Assembly: GCA_030656075.1 (NCBI GenBank)
Contig: JAUSOT010000235.1
Location: 1 to 47,100, forward strand
Source of the DNA: Candidatus Cloacimonadales bacterium
GTDB lineage: Bacteria; Cloacimonadota; Cloacimonadia; Cloacimonadales; TCS61
Direction of reading: 5' to 3'
DNA: 47,100 nt
Part shown: piece after piece, positions 17,996 to 26,680 of the stretch
How the letters are laid out: each line of letters begins with the position of its first letter
Numbering within the stretch: position 1 is the first letter of the stretch
The notes under the pieces: generated by a model
Told to the model about the DNA's origin: nothing
The model's input: only the letters and a program-made list of their open reading frames with translations
Database searches by the model: none
Program-made: the position numbers and the translations under genes

Positions 17996-18657
17996 AAACG
18001 ATTCTCCCAAAATTTTTTGTGTTTCTGATATTGAGCAGGAATTATCCGTCAATGAATTTCTCGGAGGTTGACCTTGAAATTGCTTTTCTCAATTTTTCTT
18101 TGTTTTTAGCAATTTCATGGTTTCTACCACAATGTTACATCTTGGTGATGGTTTTTCTTTCCGAATCTTAGCAAGCAGATTTCCTTAGCGGGAAAGCTTC
18201 GGAAAGGGATGTAATTTAAGAACTTACGCTTCCAAACTTACCAACAAGTTGTTGTGAAATTTAATAATTTTACAGAAACTCCTCATTCCTCCCGAAAGCC
18301 TTCGGGACATTTGGGAAGGCAATTTTTTGAAAAGTTTTACTTTTATCGAAATAAAATTTCTTTCAATTGTGTTCCCAAATCGGAATTTGGGAACAAGCAG
18401 GCTCACGAGTAGTCGGGTTACAATGTTCACAGGATCTATTTTCCAAAGATTCCATCTATGGTTATTAACCTTTAATCCTTTCAGGATTTGAAAGAAATTA
18501 CTCCCAATCGAAGAGTGGTCTTTTTTCAAAACTTGTTTTTGAAGAAAATTTAGGAACTTTCCCCATTTATCATAGACACTTTCAAGGCGATAAAAATATT
18601 TGCGATCGGTGAAATAAAAAATAACGTATAGAGAAAAAATGATATTTTGGAGGAAAA
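17996..18657. repeat. 660-bp gap with hairpins, no convincing gene
   Basis: This divergent intergenic region holds degenerate hairpin modules: ACCTTGAAATTGC / GCAATTTCATGGT (18070-18122), TTTCCTTAGCGGGAAAG, CCCGAAAGCCTTCGGG and TTCCCAAATCGGAATTTGGG (about 18370-18390). A 101-codon frame on the minus strand reads through these modules and is not a gene. Promoters for both flanking genes should lie here, but none is clear. Confidence 0.6.
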
Positions 18658-19482
18658 ATGGAAGTTGATGAAATTAAATTGGATGCGGCTGCAAAGCGCT
18701 TACAGGGTAATCTCGACAGGATCAAACATAAAATAATTGTGATCAGCGGCAAAGGCGGCGTTGGTAAAAGTACAGTATCTGTAAACGTTGCTTATGGCCT
18801 GGCTGCTTTAGGAAAGAAAGTAGGAATCCTGGATGTAGATATCCATGGTCCTTCGATTGCCAAAATGCTGGGAATCGAAGGCAGAAGACTGAAATTAACT
18901 AAGGAAGGAGAATTACCGGCACCGATACAGGTAACAGAGAACTTATGCGCTCTTACAATCGCAACATTGATAGAAAATCCGGATGAGCCGATCATCTGGC
19001 GCGGACCACTTAAAACCGGTGCGATCAAGCAGTTTTTGCAGGATATTCAATGGCCGGAACTGGATTATTTGATCATCGATTCGCCTCCCGGAACCGGCGA
19101 TGAACCGCTTAGTGTGGTGCAAACACTCAAAAAAGTTGATGGCTCTTTGATCGTTTCCACTCCCCAGGATTTATCTTTATTGGATGCCAGAAAAACGATA
19201 AAATTTTCTCAGAAAATGAACGTTCCGGTTTTGGGAATCATCGAAAATATGAGCACTTTCGTCTGTCCGCATTGCAACGAAAAAATCGATATTTTCACCG
19301 GTCTGGGCGTGCAGAAAGCTGCCATGGATTTTAACCTGGATATCCTGGGAAAAATTCCGATCGATGTGAATATCGTGAAATCCGGTGATAAAGGCTATTC
19401 TGTATTAGCAAAAGACAAAGAATCCGTTTCGTCCAAAGAATTTCTGAGCATTGTCGATAAGATCGTCAGCAAACTGGGTTAG
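18658..19482 (+). CDS. apbC: Mrp/ApbC (NBP35-type) Fe-S carrier ATPase
   Basis: A 274-residue P-loop ATPase that binds and transfers [4Fe-4S] clusters to apo-proteins. It has the deviant Walker A ISGKGGVGKST (30-39), DVDIHGPSI, IDSPPGTGDEPLS, and the cluster cysteines CPHC. It lacks the N-terminal MIP18/DUF59 domain common in bacterial Mrp; a MIP18-like domain is instead fused to the IscU-like protein of this window. SD TTGGAGG lies 5-6 nt before the ATG, and a terminator follows. Confidence 0.95.
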   Translation: MEVDEIKLDAAAKRLQGNLDRIKHKIIVISGKGGVGKSTVSVNVAYGLAALGKKVGILDVDIHGPSIAKMLGIEGRRLKLTKEGELPAPIQVTENLCALTIATLIENPDEPIIWRGPLKTGAIKQFLQDIQWPELDYLIIDSPPGTGDEPLSVVQTLKKVDGSLIVSTPQDLSLLDARKTIKFSQKMNVPVLGIIENMSTFVCPHCNEKIDIFTGLGVQKAAMDFNLDILGKIPIDVNIVKSGDKGYSVLAKDKESVSSKEFLSIVDKIVSKLG

Positions 19483-19505
19483 TAAAAAAACAATTTAAGA
19501 TAATT

Positions 19506-19550
19506 ATCTCAGCAATACAACCTACTGTGTTGCTGAGATTTATTTTTATA
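19506..19550 (+). terminator. Intrinsic terminator after apbC
   Basis: ATCTCAGCAATACA (19506-19519) pairs with TGTGTTGCTGAGAT (14 bp, one wobble) across a short loop and is followed by TTATTTTTAT. Confidence 0.85.
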
Positions 19551-19566
19551 ACCTTCCATCACTTTC

Positions 19567-19594
19567 TTGACACAGAAAAGTCGTCATATTTAAT
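19567..19594 (+). promoter_or_regulatory. Candidate promoter of the giant sensor kinase
   Basis: A perfect -35 TTGACA (19567-19572), a 16-bp spacer and TTTAAT (19589-19594), five of six matches to the -10, lie about 60 bp before the ATG at 19657. An AGGAG at about 19646 supplies the ribosome site. Confidence 0.55.
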
Positions 19595-19656
19595 CGGTTT
19601 TTGATGAAAATGGGAGAGAAAAGTGATAGTGAACTCCCTTTTTTTAGGAGCGAAAG

Positions 19657-22600
19657 ATGATAATTGATACCAGATACAATGTTTTACGTAAACTCGGTTC
19701 CGGTTTTTGGGCAACTGTTTACCAGGTTCAAGACCTGCGCACGGGTGAAATTTATGCACTCAAGCTTTTTCAGATGCTGGATGCGAAAAGTCTTTATGAA
19801 AAATTTTCAGCTGAAAACATGCACCATATCACCAAACTGGAACATCCCAACTTAATCCACGTTTCCAATTTTGGTAATTTCGGAAAACATATTTATTATC
19901 TGAGCGAATATTTTGAAGGCAAAACACTGAGTTCCTTCAGCTTCACCAAATCAAGCCTGGATCTGCTTTATAATATCACCGTACAGATCTGTTATGCTCT
20001 CAGCGCTCTTCACAGCCAGAATATCATCCATCATGGCCTGAAACCGGATAACGTTGTGTACCGCATTGAAAATAATAAACCAGTTGTAAAAGTCATGGAT
20101 TACGGTTTCACCAAGATCGATGTGGAACGGAAAAGCCAAAAAGTTGGCAAAGTGCTGCCTTATATTGCTCCTGAAGTGTATCTGGGAAAAGGAGCTGTAG
20201 CTCAGAGCGATTTTTATTCACTCGGTGCGATATTGTATAAAATCACAACTGGAACCGTACCTTATACTGTAGAGCAGATCTCTGCCGTAATGGCTGGAGA
20301 TCAGTACAATATTTTTCCAAAATTTCCCAGAGAACTGAATCCTGATATTCCGGAAGGATTAGAACAGTTGATCCTGAAACTTCTGGAAAAAGATCCGGAT
20401 AGCAGATTCAAAAATGTGGAAAGCATAATTTCTCATATCAATTCTATCCAGTTGAATAAATTTCCTTTCTCCAGGCGTTGGTCTATTGTAAATACGATCC
20501 AGTTCAGCGATTATATTGTACGTGAAGATTATGCTCACAGACTTCTGGACTATGTTCCTATCATGGAAAATGGCAACGGAAAGATCATCTCGCTTTCGGC
20601 AGGAAAAGGACTGGGGAAAAACAACGTTCTTACTCTTTTCAGATATAATCTGTTAACTGATCGCTATTTCATTTTTGATTATGATTGCAGCGAGATCCAT
20701 AAAGATCCTTTCTTTGCTTTGATCAAAGAATTCTATGAAGCTGCCGAAAGCAACAAAGACCTGACTTCCGACCTCACCCATATTTCCAATAAATTGAGAG
20801 AATATCTGTATAAATCTGAAGAAACTGCGGCTCTGATCGTCCAAAATAAAAAAGATCTGGAAATTGATTTTAAAACAGCTCTCAATTTCATTACCCATCT
20901 CTCCGAAATTAAACCGTTGATCTATATTATAAGATCGGTCGAACATCTCACTCAGGAAGTCTTTGATTTTGTGAACTTTATAGCCCGGGAGGTCGCCAGG
21001 TGTAGAATCATGATCATCCTCAGCACAAATGATCCCCGCAAATTGGAAGGTTTGGTTCATTCTGTCAGAGTCAAGATCGAACCGTTGGACTTGGAACAGA
21101 CCCGCACCTATGTGAACAGGCTGCTCCGTTTAAATCCCCCGGAAAATTTTATCAGTGAAATCTGGGAACGGTCCATGGGTAATCCTCTATTCATAGAAAA
21201 AATCCTGATTGACTTGATCCATAAAAGGAATATCTGGGTAGCCAATAATTTCAAGTTTAATCTCAATTTCAGCAAATATAAACTTCCTGAAGATCTTCAG
21301 CAGGATATTGAATATCGCATAAATCATCTATCAAAGAAGAGTTATGATTATTTCGTAACACTCTCCACTATTCACACGCCGCTGGCAAATGATATCATCA
21401 AATATATTCTGAATATCGATGATAAAGAACTTTTCTTCTTTTTATTGGAAGGCTTAAATAATGAACTTCTACGCAAAGTTGACGAGTTTTATTTTATCAC
21501 ATTCAGAGAAGTCACAGAGCATTTCGTGAGCGAAAGTACAAAAAAAATCAAGGATAATGTTTCGCGCAAGTTGATCAATTTTTTCGATAATATCGCCATA
21601 ACAATGACCCCGATTGCCTATGGGATCATCAAACATGCTGAAAGTATTGGCGATTTTAACGCCGTCCGGAAATACTACTTGTTGGTGGAAAAACTAAATT
21701 CCGAAAAAGGTGAACATAATAGAGCTTTCGAAAACATCTGCAAAGTAGTCGATCTCGATCTTTCTAACAAAATAGAGATCAAGGAAGTAGAATTACGAAA
21801 AGATTTAAAACTATTATTAGAGAAATCAGAATGGACCACGATCTCGCAGGTTCCTGAATCATTACGAAAAAGCATTCTGAAAATGCCGGAGATCACCGAA
21901 AAATACCTGATCATAGGCACATTTTTCCAGGTTTCAGAAAAATATCACCTGGCGCAATTGCGTTTTGAACAAGGTTTGAAAATTGCTATTTCAGGTTATA
22001 ATAGAATCTTAGTCTTATTGAAGTTATCATACATTTACTTCCAGCAAAATAAACTGGAAAAAATGAAAAAAGTTTTAGATGAAGCGAGTAAATTAAGCCT
22101 TTCAGGTGAACTTCAGATTGAATTTATTACTTACAAAAGTCTTTATCTGGGATTCAGCGGTGCTCAGGATGAAGGCATTCAGCTTGCAGAAGATTTTCTG
22201 CCGACCATCAAATCGGATAATAGTCCAAACTATTTCATTAAACTGGGAAATCTTCATAATATTCTGGGTTTGCTTTATCATAACAAGAAAATGCTGGATG
22301 AAGCTGAAAAGAATTTTGAAATTGCGCGTAAGATCTGGGAAAAAGTGAATTACAAATGTAAACTTGGAACTATATACAACAACATCGGAGATGTAGCATT
22401 GACCAAAGGAGATACAACCCGGGCTTTCGAATATTTCCGCAAGGCTCTGGACGTTAGCTCCGAAATTGAGAATAAACAGGTAAAAGTTCAAGGGTTTTTA
22501 AATCATGCTGAAGCCTTCATTAAACTCGGACATTTCAACATGGCGGAAAAATATCTGAACGACGCTGTGAAACTATCTGAACAATTAGAAAATAAACCAT

Positions 22601-25095
22601 TTTATGAATCTATTATCAACAACCAGGCAATCGCTAAAAGCAAGATCAATAATTTTGCTTATTATTTGGATTTCTTGAAGAAATATGTTCCAAGCTGCCT
22701 GAATGAAAATCTTTATAAAATTACACCTTTAACGAAAACCTATTTCTATTATCTATATGAAATTGGTGATTTCGCTAAGATCGAAAGTATGCTCTCCAAG
22801 TATGAAAATATTTTCCTCGAATATAAAGAACATGAATTTTATCATCAGATGTACGGCTATGTTTACCTGAATAAAAATGAATTTCAAAAAGCGATGGAAA
22901 ATATTGATCTGGCATTTCAGTATTCCAGACTGAATAAAAGTGATTATGCACTCACGATAAACTATATCCGCATGATCCAGTGTTATTTAGGATTTCAGGA
23001 TTATGTGAATGCCTACGATCTTTGTAAGAAAGCTGAAACCCTTTGTGAAAGGCATAATTTTCGTTACTGGGAAACAGTTCTCGATCTTAATAAACTGAAA
23101 GTGCAGCTTCTGGATGAAAGCATCAGCTTACGTCCGATCCTGAGAAGATTATTTGAATTGATCAGCTATGCTCAACTCAATCATCTTTTCTTATTGGAAA
23201 TCGAGATTTATGAACTGATGGTTCAAATCTACTCACATTTGAACTACGAAAAAAAAGCTGAAAAGTATTTCAAAATTTATAAAACCAAGATTATCGAAGC
23301 TGTAGAAGGTCTCCCGGATTTTGACAAAGCGTCTTTTCTGAAGAAGAAAAAGTACTACTTGAAAAATTTTCAAGAACTGGAAACCGTGAAGATCGTGCCA
23401 CGGGTACATCTGGACAGCGATAAATGGCAGGAAGAACTCTATGATATCCTGAAATTACGCGAACTGGATCGCATGAAATATCTCATTGAAAAAACCATCC
23501 AAAAACTTTTCTCACCGAGTTATTTCGCCATCATTCTAAAAGATGAGATCGAAAAGCAGCATACTCCATTTTTAAATATTAATTTCGATCTGGAAAAACT
23601 CTTTTCCAAACGATATCTGAAATATATTATCAGCAGCCTGAAACAAAACGTGATGCAGCAGAGAAAGATAGATCATAATCATGTTCTCTTCATTCCACTA
23701 CGCATCAAATCTGCGGAAGTAGGCTGCATCGTGATGACGGACAGCGGTGAAATTCCCTTCCAGACCGAAGAAATTCAGATACTGAAAATTCTGCGTTTAC
23801 ATCTAACTTCGATTTTGGTGCGAATCAAAGAATTTGCCGCCCTAAATAGAGATATGGAATTGATGAGCAAGCTGGTGGAAATCACCCGCAGCTTCTTCTC
23901 GATCCTGAACGTGAACAGATTGGAGCAGGAAGTAGTTACTTTTGCCCTGGATTTCACAGAAGGCAACCGTGGTTTCCTGATCAAAAAGGATAAATTTGAA
24001 AACTATGTTTACAAGGTTGCTCTCGACGATTCCAAACAGCTTCTAAAAAATTATTCTTACGTCAGCAAGACTATTCTCAGCGAAGTTCAGCAGCTAAAAC
24101 AACCCATTTTTGTAGATAATGTGCGGGATGATAAATTGTTCGACAGTTATCTTGATCACACAGGTACATCTTTTTCGGTTTATTGTGCGCCGATAATGGT
24201 AAATGGAGATATTTACGGCTATCTTTATCTGGACAGCTACAATTCAGACAAGGGTAAAATGAGTGTGAATCCGGAATTCATGCGACTGCTTTTAACTCAA
24301 ATCTCGGTTGCCTTGAATAATGCCATTCAATATGAAAACCTGATGTTTAAAAACCAGGAAATAAGTTCCCTGGATAATATAAAAAAGGATTTTATCAATA
24401 TTGCTTCTCATGAATTGAATACACCCTTGACCGGTCTTCAAGGATATTTGAGTAAAATACAACAAAATAAACACAGCAAAACGGATACGGAATATTTGAA
24501 CAACATGAATGAAAGTGTGAGCAAAATCCGCAATGTTGTTAATGATCTGATTCATTATAACAAATATCTTATTTCCGGAGAATTGAGCAAAAGCAAGGTC
24601 GATCTGGAACCAATTCTTTCCGCTTCGCTGGAGGAAATGGAAAGAATTTCTGCCAGCAGGCATATGCAGTTTCGCCTGGAAATTGAGGACAACCTGCCTG
24701 ATATAATGCTTAATGTCGAAGCAATGCAATTGCTGATCTATCACTTGACTATCAATGCTATCCGCTTCACCAAGGATTTTGGCACGATCATCATCGGCGC
24801 TCGCCGTTCCACTTTTCAGCAGGAAGAAATAAACGGTAAAGAAAGCATTGTGATCTATATTCAGGATAACGGGATCGGTATTCCGGAAAACGAATTAATC
24901 AGAGTTTTTCAGAAATTTTACGGATTGGGAGACATCATTTCCCACAAATCGGGATTCATCGAATTCAAGTCGAGCGGACTGGGTCTGGGCTTGTCTATTG
25001 CCCAGCGGATCACTGAACTGCATAATGGTAAAATTTGGATAAACAGCAAAGAAACCGAGGGAACAACAGTATTTATTGCCCTGCCGTTGCAGTAA
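19657..25095 (+). CDS. Giant hybrid sensor: Ser/Thr kinase-like + ATPase-like + TPR + GAF + histidine kinase
   Basis: 1812 residues. Domains in order: Ser/Thr kinase-like (about 1-265), STAND/AAA-like ATPase (about 280-680), TPR helices (about 690-1270), two GAF-like modules (about 1265-1390 and 1405-1560), HisKA (about 1570-1645) and HATPase_c (about 1690-1810). The histidine kinase looks active: H1585 in ASHELNTPLTG, N box LTINAIRFT, D1737 in DNGIGIP, and GLGLGLSIA. The kinase-like domain keeps K36, DYG (D148) and APE, but the HRD motif reads H125-H126-G127, so the catalytic Asp is gone. The Walker A reads GKGLGKNN, with Asn for Ser/Thr. No signal peptide or receiver domain is seen. It is probably a cytoplasmic ligand sensor feeding a separate response regulator. 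Confidence 0.92.
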   Translation: MIIDTRYNVLRKLGSGFWATVYQVQDLRTGEIYALKLFQMLDAKSLYEKFSAENMHHITKLEHPNLIHVSNFGNFGKHIYYLSEYFEGKTLSSFSFTKSSLDLLYNITVQICYALSALHSQNIIHHGLKPDNVVYRIENNKPVVKVMDYGFTKIDVERKSQKVGKVLPYIAPEVYLGKGAVAQSDFYSLGAILYKITTGTVPYTVEQISAVMAGDQYNIFPKFPRELNPDIPEGLEQLILKLLEKDPDSRFKNVESIISHINSIQLNKFPFSRRWSIVNTIQFSDYIVREDYAHRLLDYVPIMENGNGKIISLSAGKGLGKNNVLTLFRYNLLTDRYFIFDYDCSEIHKDPFFALIKEFYEAAESNKDLTSDLTHISNKLREYLYKSEETAALIVQNKKDLEIDFKTALNFITHLSEIKPLIYIIRSVEHLTQEVFDFVNFIAREVARCRIMIILSTNDPRKLEGLVHSVRVKIEPLDLEQTRTYVNRLLRLNPPENFISEIWERSMGNPLFIEKILIDLIHKRNIWVANNFKFNLNFSKYKLPEDLQQDIEYRINHLSKKSYDYFVTLSTIHTPLANDIIKYILNIDDKELFFFLLEGLNNELLRKVDEFYFITFREVTEHFVSESTKKIKDNVSRKLINFFDNIAITMTPIAYGIIKHAESIGDFNAVRKYYLLVEKLNSEKGEHNRAFENICKVVDLDLSNKIEIKEVELRKDLKLLLEKSEWTTISQVPESLRKSILKMPEITEKYLIIGTFFQVSEKYHLAQLRFEQGLKIAISGYNRILVLLKLSYIYFQQNKLEKMKKVLDEASKLSLSGELQIEFITYKSLYLGFSGAQDEGIQLAEDFLPTIKSDNSPNYFIKLGNLHNILGLLYHNKKMLDEAEKNFEIARKIWEKVNYKCKLGTIYNNIGDVALTKGDTTRAFEYFRKALDVSSEIENKQVKVQGFLNHAEAFIKLGHFNMAEKYLNDAVKLSEQLENKPFYESIINNQAIAKSKINNFAYYLDFLKKYVPSCLNENLYKITPLTKTYFYYLYEIGDFAKIESMLSKYENIFLEYKEHEFYHQMYGYVYLNKNEFQKAMENIDLAFQYSRLNKSDYALTINYIRMIQCYLGFQDYVNAYDLCKKAETLCERHNFRYWETVLDLNKLKVQLLDESISLRPILRRLFELISYAQLNHLFLLEIEIYELMVQIYSHLNYEKKAEKYFKIYKTKIIEAVEGLPDFDKASFLKKKKYYLKNFQELETVKIVPRVHLDSDKWQEELYDILKLRELDRMKYLIEKTIQKLFSPSYFAIILKDEIEKQHTPFLNINFDLEKLFSKRYLKYIISSLKQNVMQQRKIDHNHVLFIPLRIKSAEVGCIVMTDSGEIPFQTEEIQILKILRLHLTSILVRIKEFAALNRDMELMSKLVEITRSFFSILNVNRLEQEVVTFALDFTEGNRGFLIKKDKFENYVYKVALDDSKQLLKNYSYVSKTILSEVQQLKQPIFVDNVRDDKLFDSYLDHTGTSFSVYCAPIMVNGDIYGYLYLDSYNSDKGKMSVNPEFMRLLLTQISVALNNAIQYENLMFKNQEISSLDNIKKDFINIASHELNTPLTGLQGYLSKIQQNKHSKTDTEYLNNMNESVSKIRNVVNDLIHYNKYLISGELSKSKVDLEPILSASLEEMERISASRHMQFRLEIEDNLPDIMLNVEAMQLLIYHLTINAIRFTKDFGTIIIGARRSTFQQEEINGKESIVIYIQDNGIGIPENELIRVFQKFYGLGDIISHKSGFIEFKSSGLGLGLSIAQRITELHNGKIWINSKETEGTTVFIALPLQ

Positions 25096-25126
25096 AAAAA
25101 ACAGCAAAGGGAAATCGGAAAAACAA

Positions 25127-26032
25127 ATGAGTATCATAAAAAATATTTTTGGCAAAAAAGCTCAGTCTCAACCGCATAATTTTTCACGCGTTATGCAAAA
25201 AAAAGAATATTGTGTTGCTTTCCTGCCGGATGATTATTATCAGGATTTTGAAATCATTTCCAACCTGGCCGGCTGGGATGAACTTTTTGCTAATATTGTG
25301 ATTTTTTCTTCTACATATAATTTTGCATTTTATAAAAAACTACAGAACGCTGGAAAAATCCAGTTTCGGATTTTTGAACCGAGCCAACCCTTGTTCCAGG
25401 AAAGCGTGATCTTGAACTTTTCAGCCTCGAAGGATGTGCAGCGTTATTTGAACCGCAGCAGCAATTCGACTATCGCCGACATCAATAACCTGGCAAATAT
25501 GCAGTTTCTTCCCGAACCAAAAGATGCCAAAGAATTGCTCGCAAATTTTGCTAAATTTTACAACATCTCTTTGCAGAAGAAAGAACTGACAATCGAACTT
25601 TCACCGGCAGAACAGGAGATCATAAAGCAAAAATTTATCCAAAATAGATTTCCTAATTTCGTATTCGATTGCGCTAAGCTGTTTTCTGCCAGAATGATGG
25701 AAAGCTATGTGAAATCATTCAAACAGAATTTTTCCGCCAATGTCTATTTGACTGATAAGACTTTCGTCTCCAAGGAAATGATCAACATCGAAGATAAGCC
25801 GGTTCACAATTTGTACGAGTTGTTTAGCCTTGCTGCTACCGGCGATCTTTTCATTACCACCAAGCCCGGTTTAGCTAAACTTCTGGGTGAATTAGGCTAC
25901 TTTGTTCTCCTTTTGGGAGACGAGACCGGTGTGAAAAACGTCCGCTCTGTTCCAATAAAGGAATTATTCACCTTAAAAAACATTATTCAATTTCATCTGA
26001 AAGAAAAAAAAGAGAAGCTTAGATCGGAATGA
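25127..26032 (+). CDS. Uncharacterised protein with GT9-like C-terminal half
   Basis: A 301-residue cytoplasmic protein that I do not firmly recognise. The C-terminal part (NLYELFSLAATGDLFITT, then KPGLAKLLGELGYFVLLL) has the pattern of the nucleotide-sugar site in family 9 glycosyltransferases, where the GT9 sequence would be ADLFIGxDSGPxHLAAxxG. The usual Asp-Ser/Thr-Gly is replaced by TKPG, so it may be inactive or very divergent. The start at 25127 is 31 bp after the sensor kinase stop, behind a weak AAGGGAAA; a longer frame overlapping the kinase end is less likely. It is probably co-transcribed with the kinase. Confidence 0.5.
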   Translation: MSIIKNIFGKKAQSQPHNFSRVMQKKEYCVAFLPDDYYQDFEIISNLAGWDELFANIVIFSSTYNFAFYKKLQNAGKIQFRIFEPSQPLFQESVILNFSASKDVQRYLNRSSNSTIADINNLANMQFLPEPKDAKELLANFAKFYNISLQKKELTIELSPAEQEIIKQKFIQNRFPNFVFDCAKLFSARMMESYVKSFKQNFSANVYLTDKTFVSKEMINIEDKPVHNLYELFSLAATGDLFITTKPGLAKLLGELGYFVLLLGDETGVKNVRSVPIKELFTLKNIIQFHLKEKKEKLRSE

Positions 26033-26036
26033 CTGC

Positions 26037-26065
26037 TTGACATTAAAACCGGTCGAAAATAAATA
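26037..26065 (+). promoter_or_regulatory. Candidate promoter of the B12 riboswitch operon
   Basis: A perfect -35 TTGACA (26037-26042) is followed, 17 nt later, by TAAATA, a weak -10. It lies at the end of the preceding gene and about 80 bp before the first likely riboswitch helices. Confidence 0.45.
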
Positions 26066-26129
26066 AAACGCATAGAGTGTAGCTTGATGGTGCGAGAGTA
26101 AATAAATTGTGTAAAAAAATGATTACTTG

Positions 26130-26580
26130 TTTATATTGGTTTACATTTAACATAATTGGATTTGAGATCAGATATGTCAGAGTTTTTTACACAACATAAA
26201 AAGGGAATCCCGTTAAATTCGGGAGCGGTCTCCGCCACTGTAAGCAGAATTTTTTTTGCAGCGAACAATATTAATACTTCGCTTTAGTTAAATGTTGTTT
26301 GTCCCCCTTTGGAAGGGGGAATTTAAGGGGGTTATTTTATTAAAATCAGAATTGTTATTGATTTTTTTTTTCCCCCTGTCCACCAGTTGTCGGACTTCTC
26401 CCCTTGCAAAGGGGAGCATGAGTTGTTAGTGTTTGTTCGTTGTTAAAAAATCGAGTTTGAGTCACTGTCCAGCACCTATTTGTTTGATTGAATTACAATT
26501 TTTTTAAATAGTTGCTAGACGGGAAGGCTGAAACAATATTCGATCTGCAAGCCAGGAAACCTGCCATCAGCGCTTTGTTT
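26130..26580 (+). ncRNA. Cobalamin riboswitch with repeat insertion in a peripheral stem
   Basis: Conserved aptamer pieces appear in order: AAAAAGGGAATCCCG, then TTCGGGAGCGGTCTCCGCC with CACTGTAAGC (to about 26246); GAGTCACTG (26460-26467); ACGGGAAGGC; and the B12 box GCAAGCCAGGAAACCTGCC (26547-26565). The usual 5' GGTGC-type helix is unclear, so the left border is approximate. Between the CACTGTAA block and GAGTCACTG about 210 nt are present. They are closed by CGAACAA (26262-26268) pairing with TTGTTCG (26433-26439) and contain two palindromic elements. Adenosylcobalamin binding should repress the btuF-btuC genes behind it. Confidence 0.88.
26299..26416. repeat. Palindromic elements inside the riboswitch
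   Basis: CCCCCTTTGGAAGGGGG (from about 26302) is followed by an AAGGGGG tail. A second element, CTCCCCTTGCAAAGGGGAG (from about 26398), is preceded by GTCCACCAGTTGTCGGAC. Both belong to the family seen at 31.33-31.37 and 43.16-43.29 kb. Confidence 0.75.
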
Positions 26581-26626
26581 ATGCGATTTTCCGGAGTCTA
26601 TGATGATCGTTGAGCCGAGTGTTGGT

Positions 26627-26680
26627 ATCCTTTTATTTCTCAAGCCGTTATGCTGCTTGAAAGATAAAAGGATTTTTTTT
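26627..26680 (+). promoter_or_regulatory. Riboswitch expression platform: terminator that also hides the SD
   Basis: ATCCTTTTATTTCTCAAGC (26627-26645) pairs with GCTTGAAAGATAAAAGGAT (26655-26673), 19 bp with one G-U and one mismatch, and is followed by eight T (26673-26680). The start codon of btuF is the next base. The ribosome site AAAGGA (26667-26672) is inside the 3' arm, so the hairpin could block both elongation and translation. Confidence 0.8.

Noticed and set aside
18224-18529. 101-codon minus-strand frame in the apbC upstream gap
   Set aside because: It includes the peptide LVPKFRFGNTIERN, which is what the TTCCCAAATCGGAATTTGGG hairpin encodes; no SD.
26600-26680. Longer btuF start at 26600
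   Set aside because: It would translate through the terminator hairpin and destroy the lipoprotein signal; 26681 gives a clean lipobox.
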